Source: an uncultured Helicobacteraceae bacterium
GTDB lineage: Bacteria > Campylobacterota > Campylobacteria > Campylobacterales > UBA6016
DNA length: 10,467 nt
Reading direction: 5' to 3'
Assembly (NCBI GenBank): GCA_937973585.1
Contig: CALJKN010000189.1
Location: forward strand, 1 to 10,467
Part shown: in pieces, positions 1-7,088 of the stretch
Position numbering within the stretch: position 1 is the first letter of the stretch
Layout: each line of letters opens with the position of its first letter
The notes under the pieces: generated by a model
What the model was told of the DNA's origin: nothing
Database searches by the model: none
The model's input: the letters and a program-made list of their open reading frames with translations, nothing else
Made by a program: the position numbers and the translations under genes

Positions 1-822
1 CCGACCGAAGTAGGAGAATATAATAGACGCATTCTGATTGAGTACGGATTCGATACTATGTATGTTAGCTCAAATGTAAACGTTACTAGATACCTTGCGA
101 GACGTTTTTTTATAGAAAGAGGTAATCCCAAGGTTCACTGGGATGCTGGTATTAATTGTCCTCTTATTAGGGTTGCCACAAACTATAAAATACCTCTTGT
201 ATTTTACTCTGAGCATGGCGAAACAGAATACGGTGGCAATAAACTGCACGAAAAATCAGACATGATAAGGGATTTTTCGGAAGTTTTGGAAAATACGATA
301 GGTGACGATCCTAGGAATTGGGTTGATAACGTAGCGGGCGAAAAAGATCTAAATCATTATATTTACCCAGATTTAGACGATGTTAAAGCGGTTGGCATTA
401 AAGCTGTATATATGAGTTATTTTTTCAAGTGGGATCAATGGTCTAACTATGAATATGTTAAGCGTCATATAAATTTTAGAGATAATCCGTGCGGTAGAAC
501 AGAGGGGACATTTACAAAACATGATAGTCTCGATGACAAAATAGACGACCTGTATTATTATATGCAATATGTCAAGTTTGGCTTTGGAAGGGCGGTTAGA
601 GATGTTAGCAGAATGATACAAAACGGACATATGAGCAGAGAAGAGGGGTTAGAGCTTTGTACGAAATATGACGGTGAATTTCCTCAGAGATATTTCGGTG
701 AAGTTTTGGAGTATTTAAATCTAAGCGAATCCGAATTTTATGATATTGTAGACAAGCATAGAAATAAAGAGTTGTGGGTAAAAGATAAAGGGCGATGGAA
801 GCTTAGAAATCCGTTGGTATAG
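1..822 (+). CDS. N-acetyl sugar amidotransferase (WbuX/WbpG/PseA family), 5' end outside window
   Basis: The reading frame is open from base 1, so the Met at 58 is internal; 273 residues are visible and the start lies upstream. The family uses ATP to activate an N-acetyl sugar and adds ammonia, giving an acetamidino group on O-antigen or flagellin sugars (WbpG in Pseudomonas, PseA in Campylobacter). The visible part matches the C-terminal two thirds of a protein usually about 370-380 residues long. Family-like blocks include HWDAGIN, FYSEHGETEYGG, a KWDQWSNYE block and the tail KFGFGRAVRDVS followed by MSREEGLEL and YDGEFPQRYF. The N-terminal Cys motif and the PP-loop SGGKDS of the family would lie left of the window and cannot be checked. 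Adjacent hisH- and hisF-like genes, three bases and one gene downstream, fit the known three-component arrangement. Family call is firm; the substrate sugar is unknown. Confidence 0.9.
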   Translation, partial: PTEVGEYNRRILIEYGFDTMYVSSNVNVTRYLARRFFIERGNPKVHWDAGINCPLIRVATNYKIPLVFYSEHGETEYGGNKLHEKSDMIRDFSEVLENTIGDDPRNWVDNVAGEKDLNHYIYPDLDDVKAVGIKAVYMSYFFKWDQWSNYEYVKRHINFRDNPCGRTEGTFTKHDSLDDKIDDLYYYMQYVKFGFGRAVRDVSRMIQNGHMSREEGLELCTKYDGEFPQRYFGEVLEYLNLSESEFYDIVDKHRNKELWVKDKGRWKLRNPLV

Positions 823-825
823 CAC

Positions 826-1446
826 ATGAGCAAAAAAAATGTTGCCGTAATAGATTATGGGATTGGAAACGTAGCGTCTGTCGTTGGGGCAATAGAAAAG
901 GTCGGACATACGGCAATCTTGACAAGCGATGCGGACAAGCTTCTAGCATCCGATTGTGCCGTATTGCCCGGAGTCGGAGCGTTTGGAGACGGTATGAGTA
1001 ATCTGCTTAGCCGTAGGCTCGATAACACCATAACAACATATGCGCTTGAACTGAAAAAACCTTTGCTTGGGATTTGTCTTGGGATGCAGTTGCTTGCCTC
1101 AAAAAGCTATGAATTTGGAGAGTATGCCGGACTCGGGCTTATAGACGGGGCGGTTCACTCGTTGCCTATTACATCTAATCTCAGAAGGATACATATTGGG
1201 TGGAATGATCTAAATATTAGCTTAAAAGAACCGATATTTAGAGATTTAATCAATCCGATTGCATATTTTGTGCATGGGTATCACTTCATTCCGGCTAATT
1301 CCGACACCGTGATTGCAACTACCGATTACGGTTTTGACGTAGTTGCGGGTATCAGGAAAGATAATATTATTGGATTGCAGTTTCATCCCGAAAAGAGCCA
1401 AAAAGACGGTCTATTAATATTAAAAAATTTCATAGAAAGCAATTAG
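826..1446 (+). CDS. hisH: HisH-like glutamine amidotransferase subunit (glycan-locus paralog)
   Basis: This 206-residue class I (triad) glutaminase hydrolyses glutamine and passes ammonia to its HisF-like partner. The nucleophile is Cys84 in LGICLGMQ, and the other triad residues are His187 and Glu189 in QFHPEKS. HisH signatures PGVGAF (48-53), HIGWN (123-127) and FVHGYH (148-153) are present, and the length is normal for HisH. It starts 3 bases after the amidotransferase stop and abuts the HisF-like gene directly, so the three genes are probably co-translated; no strong Shine-Dalgarno precedes the ATG. The window has no other histidine genes, and the neighbours are sugar enzymes. I therefore infer that it feeds ammonia to sugar amidine formation, as proposed for Pseudomonas HisH2 and the WbuY proteins, not to histidine synthesis. 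The family call is nearly certain. Confidence 0.93.
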   Translation: MSKKNVAVIDYGIGNVASVVGAIEKVGHTAILTSDADKLLASDCAVLPGVGAFGDGMSNLLSRRLDNTITTYALELKKPLLGICLGMQLLASKSYEFGEYAGLGLIDGAVHSLPITSNLRRIHIGWNDLNISLKEPIFRDLINPIAYFVHGYHFIPANSDTVIATTDYGFDVVAGIRKDNIIGLQFHPEKSQKDGLLILKNFIESN

Positions 1447-2193
1447 GTGCTAAAAAAAAGAGTAATCATATCGCTTTTATTTAATAAAGGCGTGCTTTAT
1501 AGAACTAGAAATTTTGTTCCAAACAATATCTATACGCACAATTTTATAGATACATGGTCTGTGGATGAGATTATTATGTTGGATATTTCTCGCTCCGATG
1601 AACATAAAAATGGGTTTGAGGATTTTATGGATTTGGTAGGTAAAATATCCAAGAATTGTTTTGTTCCGCTGAGTGTAGGGGGCAAAATATCTTCTATTGT
1701 CGATGCCGAAAAATACCTCACAGTTGGTGCAGACAAATTGGTTATAAATTCAAATGGATTCAAAAATCATACACTTATTTCCGATATTGCAAAAAAATAT
1801 GGTTCTCAGTGTGTTGTTGTTTCTATTGATGTAAAAAAAATATGCGATCAGTATTTTGTTTTTATTGAAAATGGCCAGATAAATACAGGTGTCTTAATGG
1901 AAGAGTGGATAGTGAAAGCTCAAGAATTAGGAGCCGGCGAAATATTTTTGAATTCTATAGATAAAGACGGTATGCTGGATGGCTATGATTTGGAGTTAAT
2001 ACGGGCTGCTTCAAAAAATGTTGATGTACCGCTTATTGTCTGCGGCGGAGCCGGTAATTGGAGGCATTTTGTAGAGGTGTTTAGTGCCGGTGCGGACGGC
2101 GCCTGTACGACAAATATTTTTCATTTTACGGAAAATAGCATTAATAGCGCTAAAAATTTTTTAAAAAATAATGATATTGACATTAGATTTTGA
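1447..2193 (+). CDS. hisF: HisF-like subunit with altered cyclase active site
   Basis: This 248-residue (beta/alpha)8 protein aligns along its whole length with HisF, the synthase subunit that receives ammonia from HisH. It begins with GTG directly after the hisH stop. By recalled alignment with Thermotoga HisF, Asp130 is kept (Asp128 in VVVSID), as are SIDKDG (170-175) and CGGAG (199-203). The loop-1 catalytic Asp11 is replaced by Leu11 (ISLLFNKG in place of ACLDVKDG), and Lys19 is Arg. The ammonia-gate residues Arg5, Glu46, Lys99 and Glu167 correspond to Arg5, Glu41, Lys97 and Glu165 and are all retained. This suggests an ammonia conduit that no longer makes imidazole-glycerol phosphate. 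Partners are the adjacent HisH and, by inference, the sugar amidotransferase (as with HisF2/WbuZ). Base use looks more AT-rich than in the aminotransferase gene, but I did not measure it. Confidence 0.92.
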   Translation: MLKKRVIISLLFNKGVLYRTRNFVPNNIYTHNFIDTWSVDEIIMLDISRSDEHKNGFEDFMDLVGKISKNCFVPLSVGGKISSIVDAEKYLTVGADKLVINSNGFKNHTLISDIAKKYGSQCVVVSIDVKKICDQYFVFIENGQINTGVLMEEWIVKAQELGAGEIFLNSIDKDGMLDGYDLELIRAASKNVDVPLIVCGGAGNWRHFVEVFSAGADGACTTNIFHFTENSINSAKNFLKNNDIDIRF

Positions 2194-2281
2194 CAGTTAA
2201 AATTTTATCCCTTAGAGGAGTGTGATGGGAGATGCTTTATTTAGTGAGTATTCCCAATAAAATAGCACAAAGGAGTATGGT
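2194..2281 (+). other. 88-bp intergenic gap between HisF-like and methyltransferase genes
   Basis: This is the only substantial non-coding gap in the window. It contains AGAGGAG at 2214-2220, four bases before an ATG (2225) that opens an 11-codon frame (MGDALFSEYSQ, stop at 2258-2260). That frame is the same one used by the downstream methyltransferase. The real ribosome site of the next gene follows at 2271-2275. TTGACA-like hexamers occur at 2177-2182 and 2190-2195 and TAAAAT at 2198-2203, but the spacing is poor for a promoter. I see no stable hairpin followed by a T run, so there is no terminator evidence. Confidence 0.4.
2271..2275 (+). promoter_or_regulatory. Ribosome binding site deciding a GTG start
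   Basis: AGGAG lies six bases before the GTG at 2282. The nearer ATG at 2277 is out of frame and reaches a stop after six codons. This site therefore supports GTG 2282 as the methyltransferase start. Confidence 0.75.
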
Positions 2282-3232
2282 GTGGATAGTGAACTAGGCA
2301 GAGAGATATTAGAGTGTGAGTTATGCGGTTGCACTGACGCAGTAGAGATACCTTATGTAAGAAGGTATACCGATGGGGTTCCGTATCATGTGTGTAAGGG
2401 GTGCGGCCTTGTATATTTTAAATACAGACGAACACCTCAAGAGCTTGCAAAATATTGGGAAGAGGAGATGTTTAATAAAGGTAACTATGTTGCCAGAAAT
2501 CCTTATTTCAAAGCAAGACACACCTATGCGGCTGAATTTTTGGATTTACATTTGGGTCTTAAAGATAAAACCCTACTTGATATAGGAGCCGGTGACGGCC
2601 AATTTTTGGAAATGGTACAAAAGTATGGCGCGTATGCTAGAGGTATAGAGTCTTCAAAAACAAACCATGAACTGATGGCAAAAAATGGGATAGAAAACTA
2701 TCTTGGTACTATCGAGGATTACTGCAAAAACGAGATTATCGGCAAAAAAGTAAAACCGAATGCCGATATAGTAACCATATTATGGACACTACAAAACTCA
2801 CAATCGGCTACCGATATGTTGAATACTGCTAGGGATTGCTTGAAAGATGACGGTTACTTATATTTGCAAATGAGCGTTAGAGTTCTAATGCCGTTTACAA
2901 AGCCATTGGGTATGTATCTGGGTAGGCAACCGGGCGATCTTCATCCATATCTATTTAGTATAAAAAGCCTTCAAGGTTTTTTGAATAAATGCGGCTTTAA
3001 AATTGTTAAAACAAATAATTATTGGGATCAAGAGGTTATAAATATTATTGCTAAAAAAGCGGATAAAAATATCAACTTTGAGCGAGATAATTCCGATGAT
3101 GTGTTAAATTTTTTTATTAGATGGCATAATGAGAGTATAAAAATGGTGGACTATGTTCATGTCTTGGATTTGGACTATAAGTTTTATAATGTAGTTACTT
3201 TTTATGAAGATAAGGGGTTGATAAAAAAGTGA
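2282..3232 (+). CDS. Class I SAM-dependent methyltransferase with N-terminal zinc ribbon
   Basis: This 316-residue protein probably transfers a methyl group from S-adenosylmethionine to a sugar or sugar nucleotide. The N-terminus has a Cys4 zinc-ribbon-like pattern (Cys12, Cys15, Cys38, Cys41, with Cys17 nearby), as seen in sugar C- and O-methyltransferases of the Methyltransf_13 plus Methyltransf_23 type. SAM motif I is LLDIGAGDG (98-106), and Glu123 in GIESS is the likely ribose-binding acid at the end of strand 2. The motif after strand 4 reads LWTLQNSQS in place of the usual HVLEH-like sequence. The protein is shorter than NovU/TylCIII-type sugar C-methyltransferases (about 410 residues) and lacks their C-terminal domain, so C-methylation cannot be assumed. 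GTG start with AGGAG six bases upstream; its last four bases overlap the next gene (GTGA). Fold call is firm; the acceptor is unknown. Confidence 0.85.
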   Translation: MDSELGREILECELCGCTDAVEIPYVRRYTDGVPYHVCKGCGLVYFKYRRTPQELAKYWEEEMFNKGNYVARNPYFKARHTYAAEFLDLHLGLKDKTLLDIGAGDGQFLEMVQKYGAYARGIESSKTNHELMAKNGIENYLGTIEDYCKNEIIGKKVKPNADIVTILWTLQNSQSATDMLNTARDCLKDDGYLYLQMSVRVLMPFTKPLGMYLGRQPGDLHPYLFSIKSLQGFLNKCGFKIVKTNNYWDQEVINIIAKKADKNINFERDNSDDVLNFFIRWHNESIKMVDYVHVLDLDYKFYNVVTFYEDKGLIKK

Positions 3233-3939
3233 CTTGCAGACCAAAGGTTGTAGCTACTATTGAGTGCAGAATGGGTTCCTCTAGGTTGCCTGGTAAGATA
3301 ATGATGGAGGCGGTTGATGGAATTAGCTTTTTGGAGCTAATTGCCAGAAGGGTCTCCAAATGTAGCCTTATCGATGAAATAGTTTTGGCTACTACTGAAA
3401 ATACTATTGATGATGCAGTAGAGGAGCTATCCAGTAAAATAGGCGTTAAGTGCTTTAGGGGCTCCGAAGAAGATGTTTTAGGAAGGGTTCTCGGAGCGGC
3501 TAAATCTGTTGGTGCAGATATTATTGTTGAATTGCACGGCGATTGTCCGTTTGTTGACCCTGATATTATATCTCAGGTTGTCACCCTCTACTTAAATAAC
3601 CAATGCGATTATGCTAAAAATTTTGAACCAAGTAGTTATCCGGATGGCCTAGATGCACAAGCATTTAGCGTCGACTTGCTAGAAGAGGCAAATAGGCTAG
3701 GGCTGACGCAAGAAGACAGGGAGCATGTGAGTTGGTATTTCAGAACAAGGCCTGATGTTTATAAACACTTGACCATTATTGCTCCGGAGTCATTGAGGTT
3801 TCCAAGTGTCAGATTGACGCTTGACACCGCTGAGGACTTAACATTTATAAAGACGATACTACCGAAACTTTATGCAAAAAATGAGAATTTTGATGCGGCG
3901 GATGTAGTATCGGAGCTAAAAGCATTAGGCATCATATGA
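3229..3939 (+). CDS. SpsF-like cytidylyltransferase-family protein (nucleotidyltransferase)
   Basis: This 236-residue GT-A-like nucleotidyltransferase belongs to the SpsF/acylneuraminate cytidylyltransferase group (COG1861 type). Such proteins probably activate a sugar or sugar acid with a nucleotide, though few have a proven reaction. The nucleotide-binding loop RMGSSRLPGK is at 14-23, GSEEDVLGR at 78-86 and the metal-binding HGDCPFVDP at 103-111. Other typical blocks are YPDGLDAQAF (137-146), REHVSWYFR (164-172) and RLTLDTAEDL (195-204). The usual Gln-Ala before the loop (IIQARMGSS) is Glu-Cys here (IECRMGSS). The GTG start overlaps the upstream stop by four bases, and its own stop overlaps the oxidoreductase ATG by four bases. 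It differs from PseF/NeuA-type CMP-nonulosonate synthetases in the loop, so I do not call it a pseudaminate enzyme. Confidence 0.88.
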   Translation: MTCRPKVVATIECRMGSSRLPGKIMMEAVDGISFLELIARRVSKCSLIDEIVLATTENTIDDAVEELSSKIGVKCFRGSEEDVLGRVLGAAKSVGADIIVELHGDCPFVDPDIISQVVTLYLNNQCDYAKNFEPSSYPDGLDAQAFSVDLLEEANRLGLTQEDREHVSWYFRTRPDVYKHLTIIAPESLRFPSVRLTLDTAEDLTFIKTILPKLYAKNENFDAADVVSELKALGII

Positions 3940-4895
3940 GCTATAGTGTATTAATTATCGGACTGGGAAAGATAGCACTAGGTTTTGACTTGGATAGTGC
4001 GCAAAATAATATTTTTTCGCATACAAAAGCCTTCTTATCCAATGATGCATTTGAGCTGGTCGGCGGTGTAGATGTAGCAGTTGAGAGAAGGGTGGAATTT
4101 GAGGAATATTCCGGTAAGAGTTCATTTGCTAGCGTAGACGAGGCTTTTTGTTTTTGTCCAAAAATAGATGTGATTTCTATATGTACCCCTAGCGATTATA
4201 GACTTTCTGTTTTTATGGAGATTCTAAAATTTAATCCAAAGTTGGTTTTGATTGAAAAACCTATTGCGCTTGATTTGAGTGAGGCATTGCAGATTAAGCA
4301 GGTGGCCGAAAAACACAAAATCAAGCTGTTTGTAAACTATATAAGAAGGGTTGAGCCGTATTATGCATCCCTTGCGAATGTTTTTGATGGTAAGTCTACG
4401 CTTCCTTCAAAGATTATAGTCCATTATACGGGCGGACTTTTTACAAATGCTTCGCATTTTATTAATCTAATGTTATTTTATTTTGGCAGGCCATATTCAA
4501 TTTTTACTATTGATGTAAAACCGTTAAAGTCGGATTATTCCGCTGATTTTATAATGCACTACGATGATTTTAAAATAATTTTTGTTGGGCATACGGATAT
4601 TGAATATTCTTTGGGCGAAATTGATATTGTGTGTTTGAGCAGTAGGTATTTGATATACGATTGGGGATTGAGGGTAAAAACTTATGAACTGGCGGCTGAC
4701 CCTATGTTTCCGGATTTAAAAACTTTGAATGAGGCAAAGTGTCAGCCTAGTGTAACCATGAATGTATATATGAAACACTCTGTAGATCATATGCAAAAAT
4801 TATTAGAAGCAGGGTGCGCTAGCGATGATTTGAACGATGCTATAGCCACTACAGAGATATGTGAGTATATTAAGAATGCTACCGAGTCCGCTTAA
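3936..4895 (+). CDS. Gfo/Idh/MocA-family NAD(P)-dependent oxidoreductase
   Basis: This 319-residue protein probably oxidises a hydroxyl (or reduces a keto group) on a sugar, sugar nucleotide or cyclitol. The N-terminal Rossmann fold has the glycine motif GLGKIALG (9-16). CTPSD (83-87) and the family hallmark EKP (107-109, with Lys108) follow. The substrate domain has GG at 166-167 and the conserved His174. The acidic residues common around this His (D-x-x-x-H-x-x-D type) are Asn here (Asn171, Asn177). It is joined by an ATGA overlap to the nucleotidyltransferase gene, and it runs about 35 bases into the next gene. With the DegT aminotransferase downstream it would provide the ketone for transamination, as in the WbpB/WbpE pair. 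Family firm, substrate unknown. Confidence 0.88.
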   Translation: MSYSVLIIGLGKIALGFDLDSAQNNIFSHTKAFLSNDAFELVGGVDVAVERRVEFEEYSGKSSFASVDEAFCFCPKIDVISICTPSDYRLSVFMEILKFNPKLVLIEKPIALDLSEALQIKQVAEKHKIKLFVNYIRRVEPYYASLANVFDGKSTLPSKIIVHYTGGLFTNASHFINLMLFYFGRPYSIFTIDVKPLKSDYSADFIMHYDDFKIIFVGHTDIEYSLGEIDIVCLSSRYLIYDWGLRVKTYELAADPMFPDLKTLNEAKCQPSVTMNVYMKHSVDHMQKLLEAGCASDDLNDAIATTEICEYIKNATESA

Positions 4896-5853
4896 CACCG
4901 AAATTGAGAGTCTGATTGTAGTGTCATGCGAGGCCGGTGGTGCCCAGATACTTTCCTCGTTAATTAAAAATAGAAAATTTTATAAAAAAGTTAGTTTTTA
5001 CCTACAGGGGCCGGCAATACAAATCTTTAAAGCAAAACTAGGGAATATTGATGTGTTGTCTGACTTGTCAATAATTGAGTCTTTGGGTAAAAAAGACTTT
5101 GTTCTTGTCGGTAGAAGTCTTATGTGTGACATTGAAAAAGAGGCAACAAAAAAAGCCAACAAGTTTCATATCCCAAACGGTGTTTTTTTGGATCATTGGG
5201 TAAATTTTGATAGTTTTTATATGCCGACTGCTATTAAGAATAAAAAAGATGAATTGCAATATTACATGCCGATGCACGTCTTTGTGGGCGATGACTATGC
5301 GTATGATATAGCCGAGAAACTATATGGAGACATCGTTATTTTGGAATCAAATGAGTATTTCAAAGATATAGCAAAACAAGCAGCCGCATTACATATAAAT
5401 GCAAAGGCGGACTATTTGTTGTTTATAACGGATCCTTTGTCTATCGACAACAAAATATTGAATAATAACATCAAGGTATTTGGATTTGATGAATATGATG
5501 TTTTAAGAGATATTTTTGAGTACATGGATGTTGCGGGGGGGCGCAGAATACAAAAAGTAGTAGTGAGGCCGCATCCAAATCACAGCGAAGACGAGTTGCG
5601 TAGAAACATTTTTAATAAAATAAATATCCCTGACGATATAGAGCTTATTGTGGATAAAGGTACGGATTTAATTGAGCAAATGATGAGCGCAGCCGTAATA
5701 GTCGGGATAGAAAGTGTGGCATTGGTGATTGCAAAAATGATTCATCGGCCTACATATAGTTATGTTCCAAAATATGGAACAAAAAAAATAATCTTTACGG
5801 ATAAGCAAATACAAAAAGTGAGAGATTTGTCAATAATTGAGGAGTTTATATGA
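4861..5853 (+). CDS. Unassigned surface-carbohydrate protein with RPHP motif, possibly GT-B-like
   Basis: I do not recognise a named family for this 330-residue protein. It reads as alternating alpha/beta with no signal peptide or membrane segment. The N-terminal half opens with LIVVSCEAGGAQ (18-29), resembling the first strand and loop of a GT-B or epimerase-like fold. The C-terminal half has VVVRPHPNH (233-241) and, about 40 residues later, VGIESVALVIA (281-291). This order resembles the HP motif and following Ser/Glu loop of capsule transferases, sialyltransferase-like and CDP-glycerol transferase-like proteins. A transferase for the sugar made here is possible but unproven. The start is uncertain: GTG 4861 overlaps the oxidoreductase by 35 bases, and ATG 4876 (MLPSPL) would shorten the protein by five residues and the overlap to 20. 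Neither has a strong ribosome site. The stop overlaps the aminotransferase ATG (ATGA). Confidence 0.65.
   Translation: MSILRMLPSPLNTEIESLIVVSCEAGGAQILSSLIKNRKFYKKVSFYLQGPAIQIFKAKLGNIDVLSDLSIIESLGKKDFVLVGRSLMCDIEKEATKKANKFHIPNGVFLDHWVNFDSFYMPTAIKNKKDELQYYMPMHVFVGDDYAYDIAEKLYGDIVILESNEYFKDIAKQAAALHINAKADYLLFITDPLSIDNKILNNNIKVFGFDEYDVLRDIFEYMDVAGGRRIQKVVVRPHPNHSEDELRRNIFNKINIPDDIELIVDKGTDLIEQMMSAAVIVGIESVALVIAKMIHRPTYSYVPKYGTKKIIFTDKQIQKVRDLSIIEEFI
5839..5844 (+). promoter_or_regulatory. Ribosome binding site of the aminotransferase gene
   Basis: GAGGAG lies inside the end of the upstream gene, five bases before ATG 5850. It supports that start and shows that the ATGA junction carries its own initiation signal. 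Confidence 0.7.
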
Positions 5854-7088
5854 AGCTTGCCATAAATGGCGGAGAGCCTGTTAGAAAAAAAAAATTTAAA
5901 GCGTATAACACAATTGGGGTTGCGGAGAAGGAAGCCGCAAACAGGGTATTAAACAGAGGTGTTTTATCAGGGTTTTTAGGTTCTTGGGATGAGAGCCAGT
6001 TTTTTGGCGGCTTGGAGGTTAAAAACTTTGAAGCTTTGTGGTCAAATAGATTTGGCGTTAGACACTCAATTTCTGTAAATTCAGCATCGTCGGCCATCCA
6101 GATAGCCCTTAAGGCTATAGGCATCGGCGTGGGCGACGAGGTGATAGTAAGTCCATACTCCATGTCAGTGTCGGCTAGTGCTCCATTGATGTGGGGGGCA
6201 ATTCCGATTTTTGCCGACATAGATCCAAATCATTATAACATTACACCGGAAAGTATAAAAAGTAAAATAACCGCCAAAACGAAAGCCATCGTTGTTGTGC
6301 ATATTTTGGGATGTCCGGCCGATATGGATGAAATTATGCAGATAGCAAAAGAGAGCAATATAGCCGTTATAGAGGATGCGTCGCAAGCGCCAGGCGCAAC
6401 ATATAAGGGAAAAAGCGTAGGAGCGCTTGGTGATATCGGAATTTTTAGCTTGAATGTACACAAGCATATACAAGCCGGCGAGGGCGGCGTGTGTGTTACT
6501 AATTCTGATGAGTTGGCTTTGAGGCTACAGCTTTTAAGAAATCATTCGGAAGCGGTGATAGAGGCCATGGGTAGGCTTGATTTAAGAGATATGTACGGGT
6601 TTAACTTCAGAATTACAGAGCTCCAAGCTGCCATAGCGGCTTCTCAGTTAGAGAATAGGTTGGATACGGAACTTGCGGTGAGGCGTAAGTATGCGAAAAT
6701 CTACGATGATGCACTTACGAAATTTGATTTTATGGAAACGACTATCGTTAATGAGAGAGAGCATGCATACTATGTGCAAGGTTTTAGATATTATCAAGAT
6801 ATAACCGGTGTAGGAAGGGAGAAGTTTATAGATGCCGTATGTGCAGAGCTTGATGTTGTTGAGGGATATGAAAGCGACGGTGTTCAAATATGGGGTGGAT
6901 ATGTCAAGCCGCTTTATAGGCTTCCTGTTTTCGGGAATACAGATATTTATTTGCCTGTAGTTGAGGATATGTATTCAAACAAGCTTGTTTTGCACGATTT
7001 TACAAAGTCGTCTTTAGATATCAGTGATGTTGAGGATGTTGTAGAAGCGTATCAAAAAGTATGTTCAAATATAGACGAGCTACGATGA
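5850..7088 (+). CDS. DegT/DnrJ/EryC1/StrS-family PLP aminotransferase
   Basis: This 412-residue type I fold aminotransferase would convert a keto sugar (or keto-cyclitol) to an amino sugar with glutamate or glutamine as donor. The PLP Schiff-base lysine is Lys205 in FSLNVHK, followed by the family GEGG at 210-213. Asp176 in VIEDASQAPGA contacts the pyridine nitrogen. NSASSAIQIALKA (77-89) is the phosphate-binding region, GDEVIVSPYS (95-104) follows it, and GFNFRITELQAA (250-261) is the late family motif. The N-terminus (LAINGGEPVR) is of the kind seen in scyllo-inosose and AHBA-type aminotransferases as well as in sugar enzymes, so the ring chemistry stays open. Length is normal. ATG overlaps the upstream stop, and GAGGAG sits five bases before it. 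With the oxidoreductase and GNAT gene it forms a plausible oxidise-transaminate-acetylate set. Confidence 0.92.
   Translation: MKLAINGGEPVRKKKFKAYNTIGVAEKEAANRVLNRGVLSGFLGSWDESQFFGGLEVKNFEALWSNRFGVRHSISVNSASSAIQIALKAIGIGVGDEVIVSPYSMSVSASAPLMWGAIPIFADIDPNHYNITPESIKSKITAKTKAIVVVHILGCPADMDEIMQIAKESNIAVIEDASQAPGATYKGKSVGALGDIGIFSLNVHKHIQAGEGGVCVTNSDELALRLQLLRNHSEAVIEAMGRLDLRDMYGFNFRITELQAAIAASQLENRLDTELAVRRKYAKIYDDALTKFDFMETTIVNEREHAYYVQGFRYYQDITGVGREKFIDAVCAELDVVEGYESDGVQIWGGYVKPLYRLPVFGNTDIYLPVVEDMYSNKLVLHDFTKSSLDISDVEDVVEAYQKVCSNIDELR

Noticed and set aside
58..822. ATG 58 as the start of the first gene
   Set aside because: The same frame is open to base 1 with family-like residues (EYNRRILIEYGFD) before it, so the gene continues upstream of the window.
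826..2193. hisH and hisF as part of a histidine biosynthesis operon
   Set aside because: No hisA, hisI, hisB or other his genes are near, the flanking gene is a sugar amidotransferase, and the HisF copy lacks the loop-1 catalytic Asp.
2177..2203. Promoter from TTGACA (2177-2182) and TAAAAT (2198-2203)
   Set aside because: The spacer is only 15 bases, the region is AT-rich so such matches arise by chance, and the -35 box lies inside the HisF-like coding region.
2228..2255. Hairpin between GGGA (2228-2231) and TCCC as a terminator
   Set aside because: Only about four pairs form, the loop is long and no T run follows.
3229..3939. CMP-pseudaminate or CMP-legionaminate synthetase (PseF/NeuA type)
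   Set aside because: The loop RMGSSRLPGK and the HGDCPFVDP block fit the SpsF group better; no nonulosonate synthase is seen in the window.
5846..6220. 124-codon open frame on the minus strand
   Set aside because: It is entirely antisense to the well-supported aminotransferase gene and shows no recognisable motif; the same applies to the other minus-strand frames across the window.
7061..7084. Earlier ATG as the GNAT start
   Set aside because: It lies inside the aminotransferase gene, adds residues (MFKYRRAT) before the typical GNAT N-terminus, and ATG 7085 gives the same ATGA overlap as neighbouring junctions.
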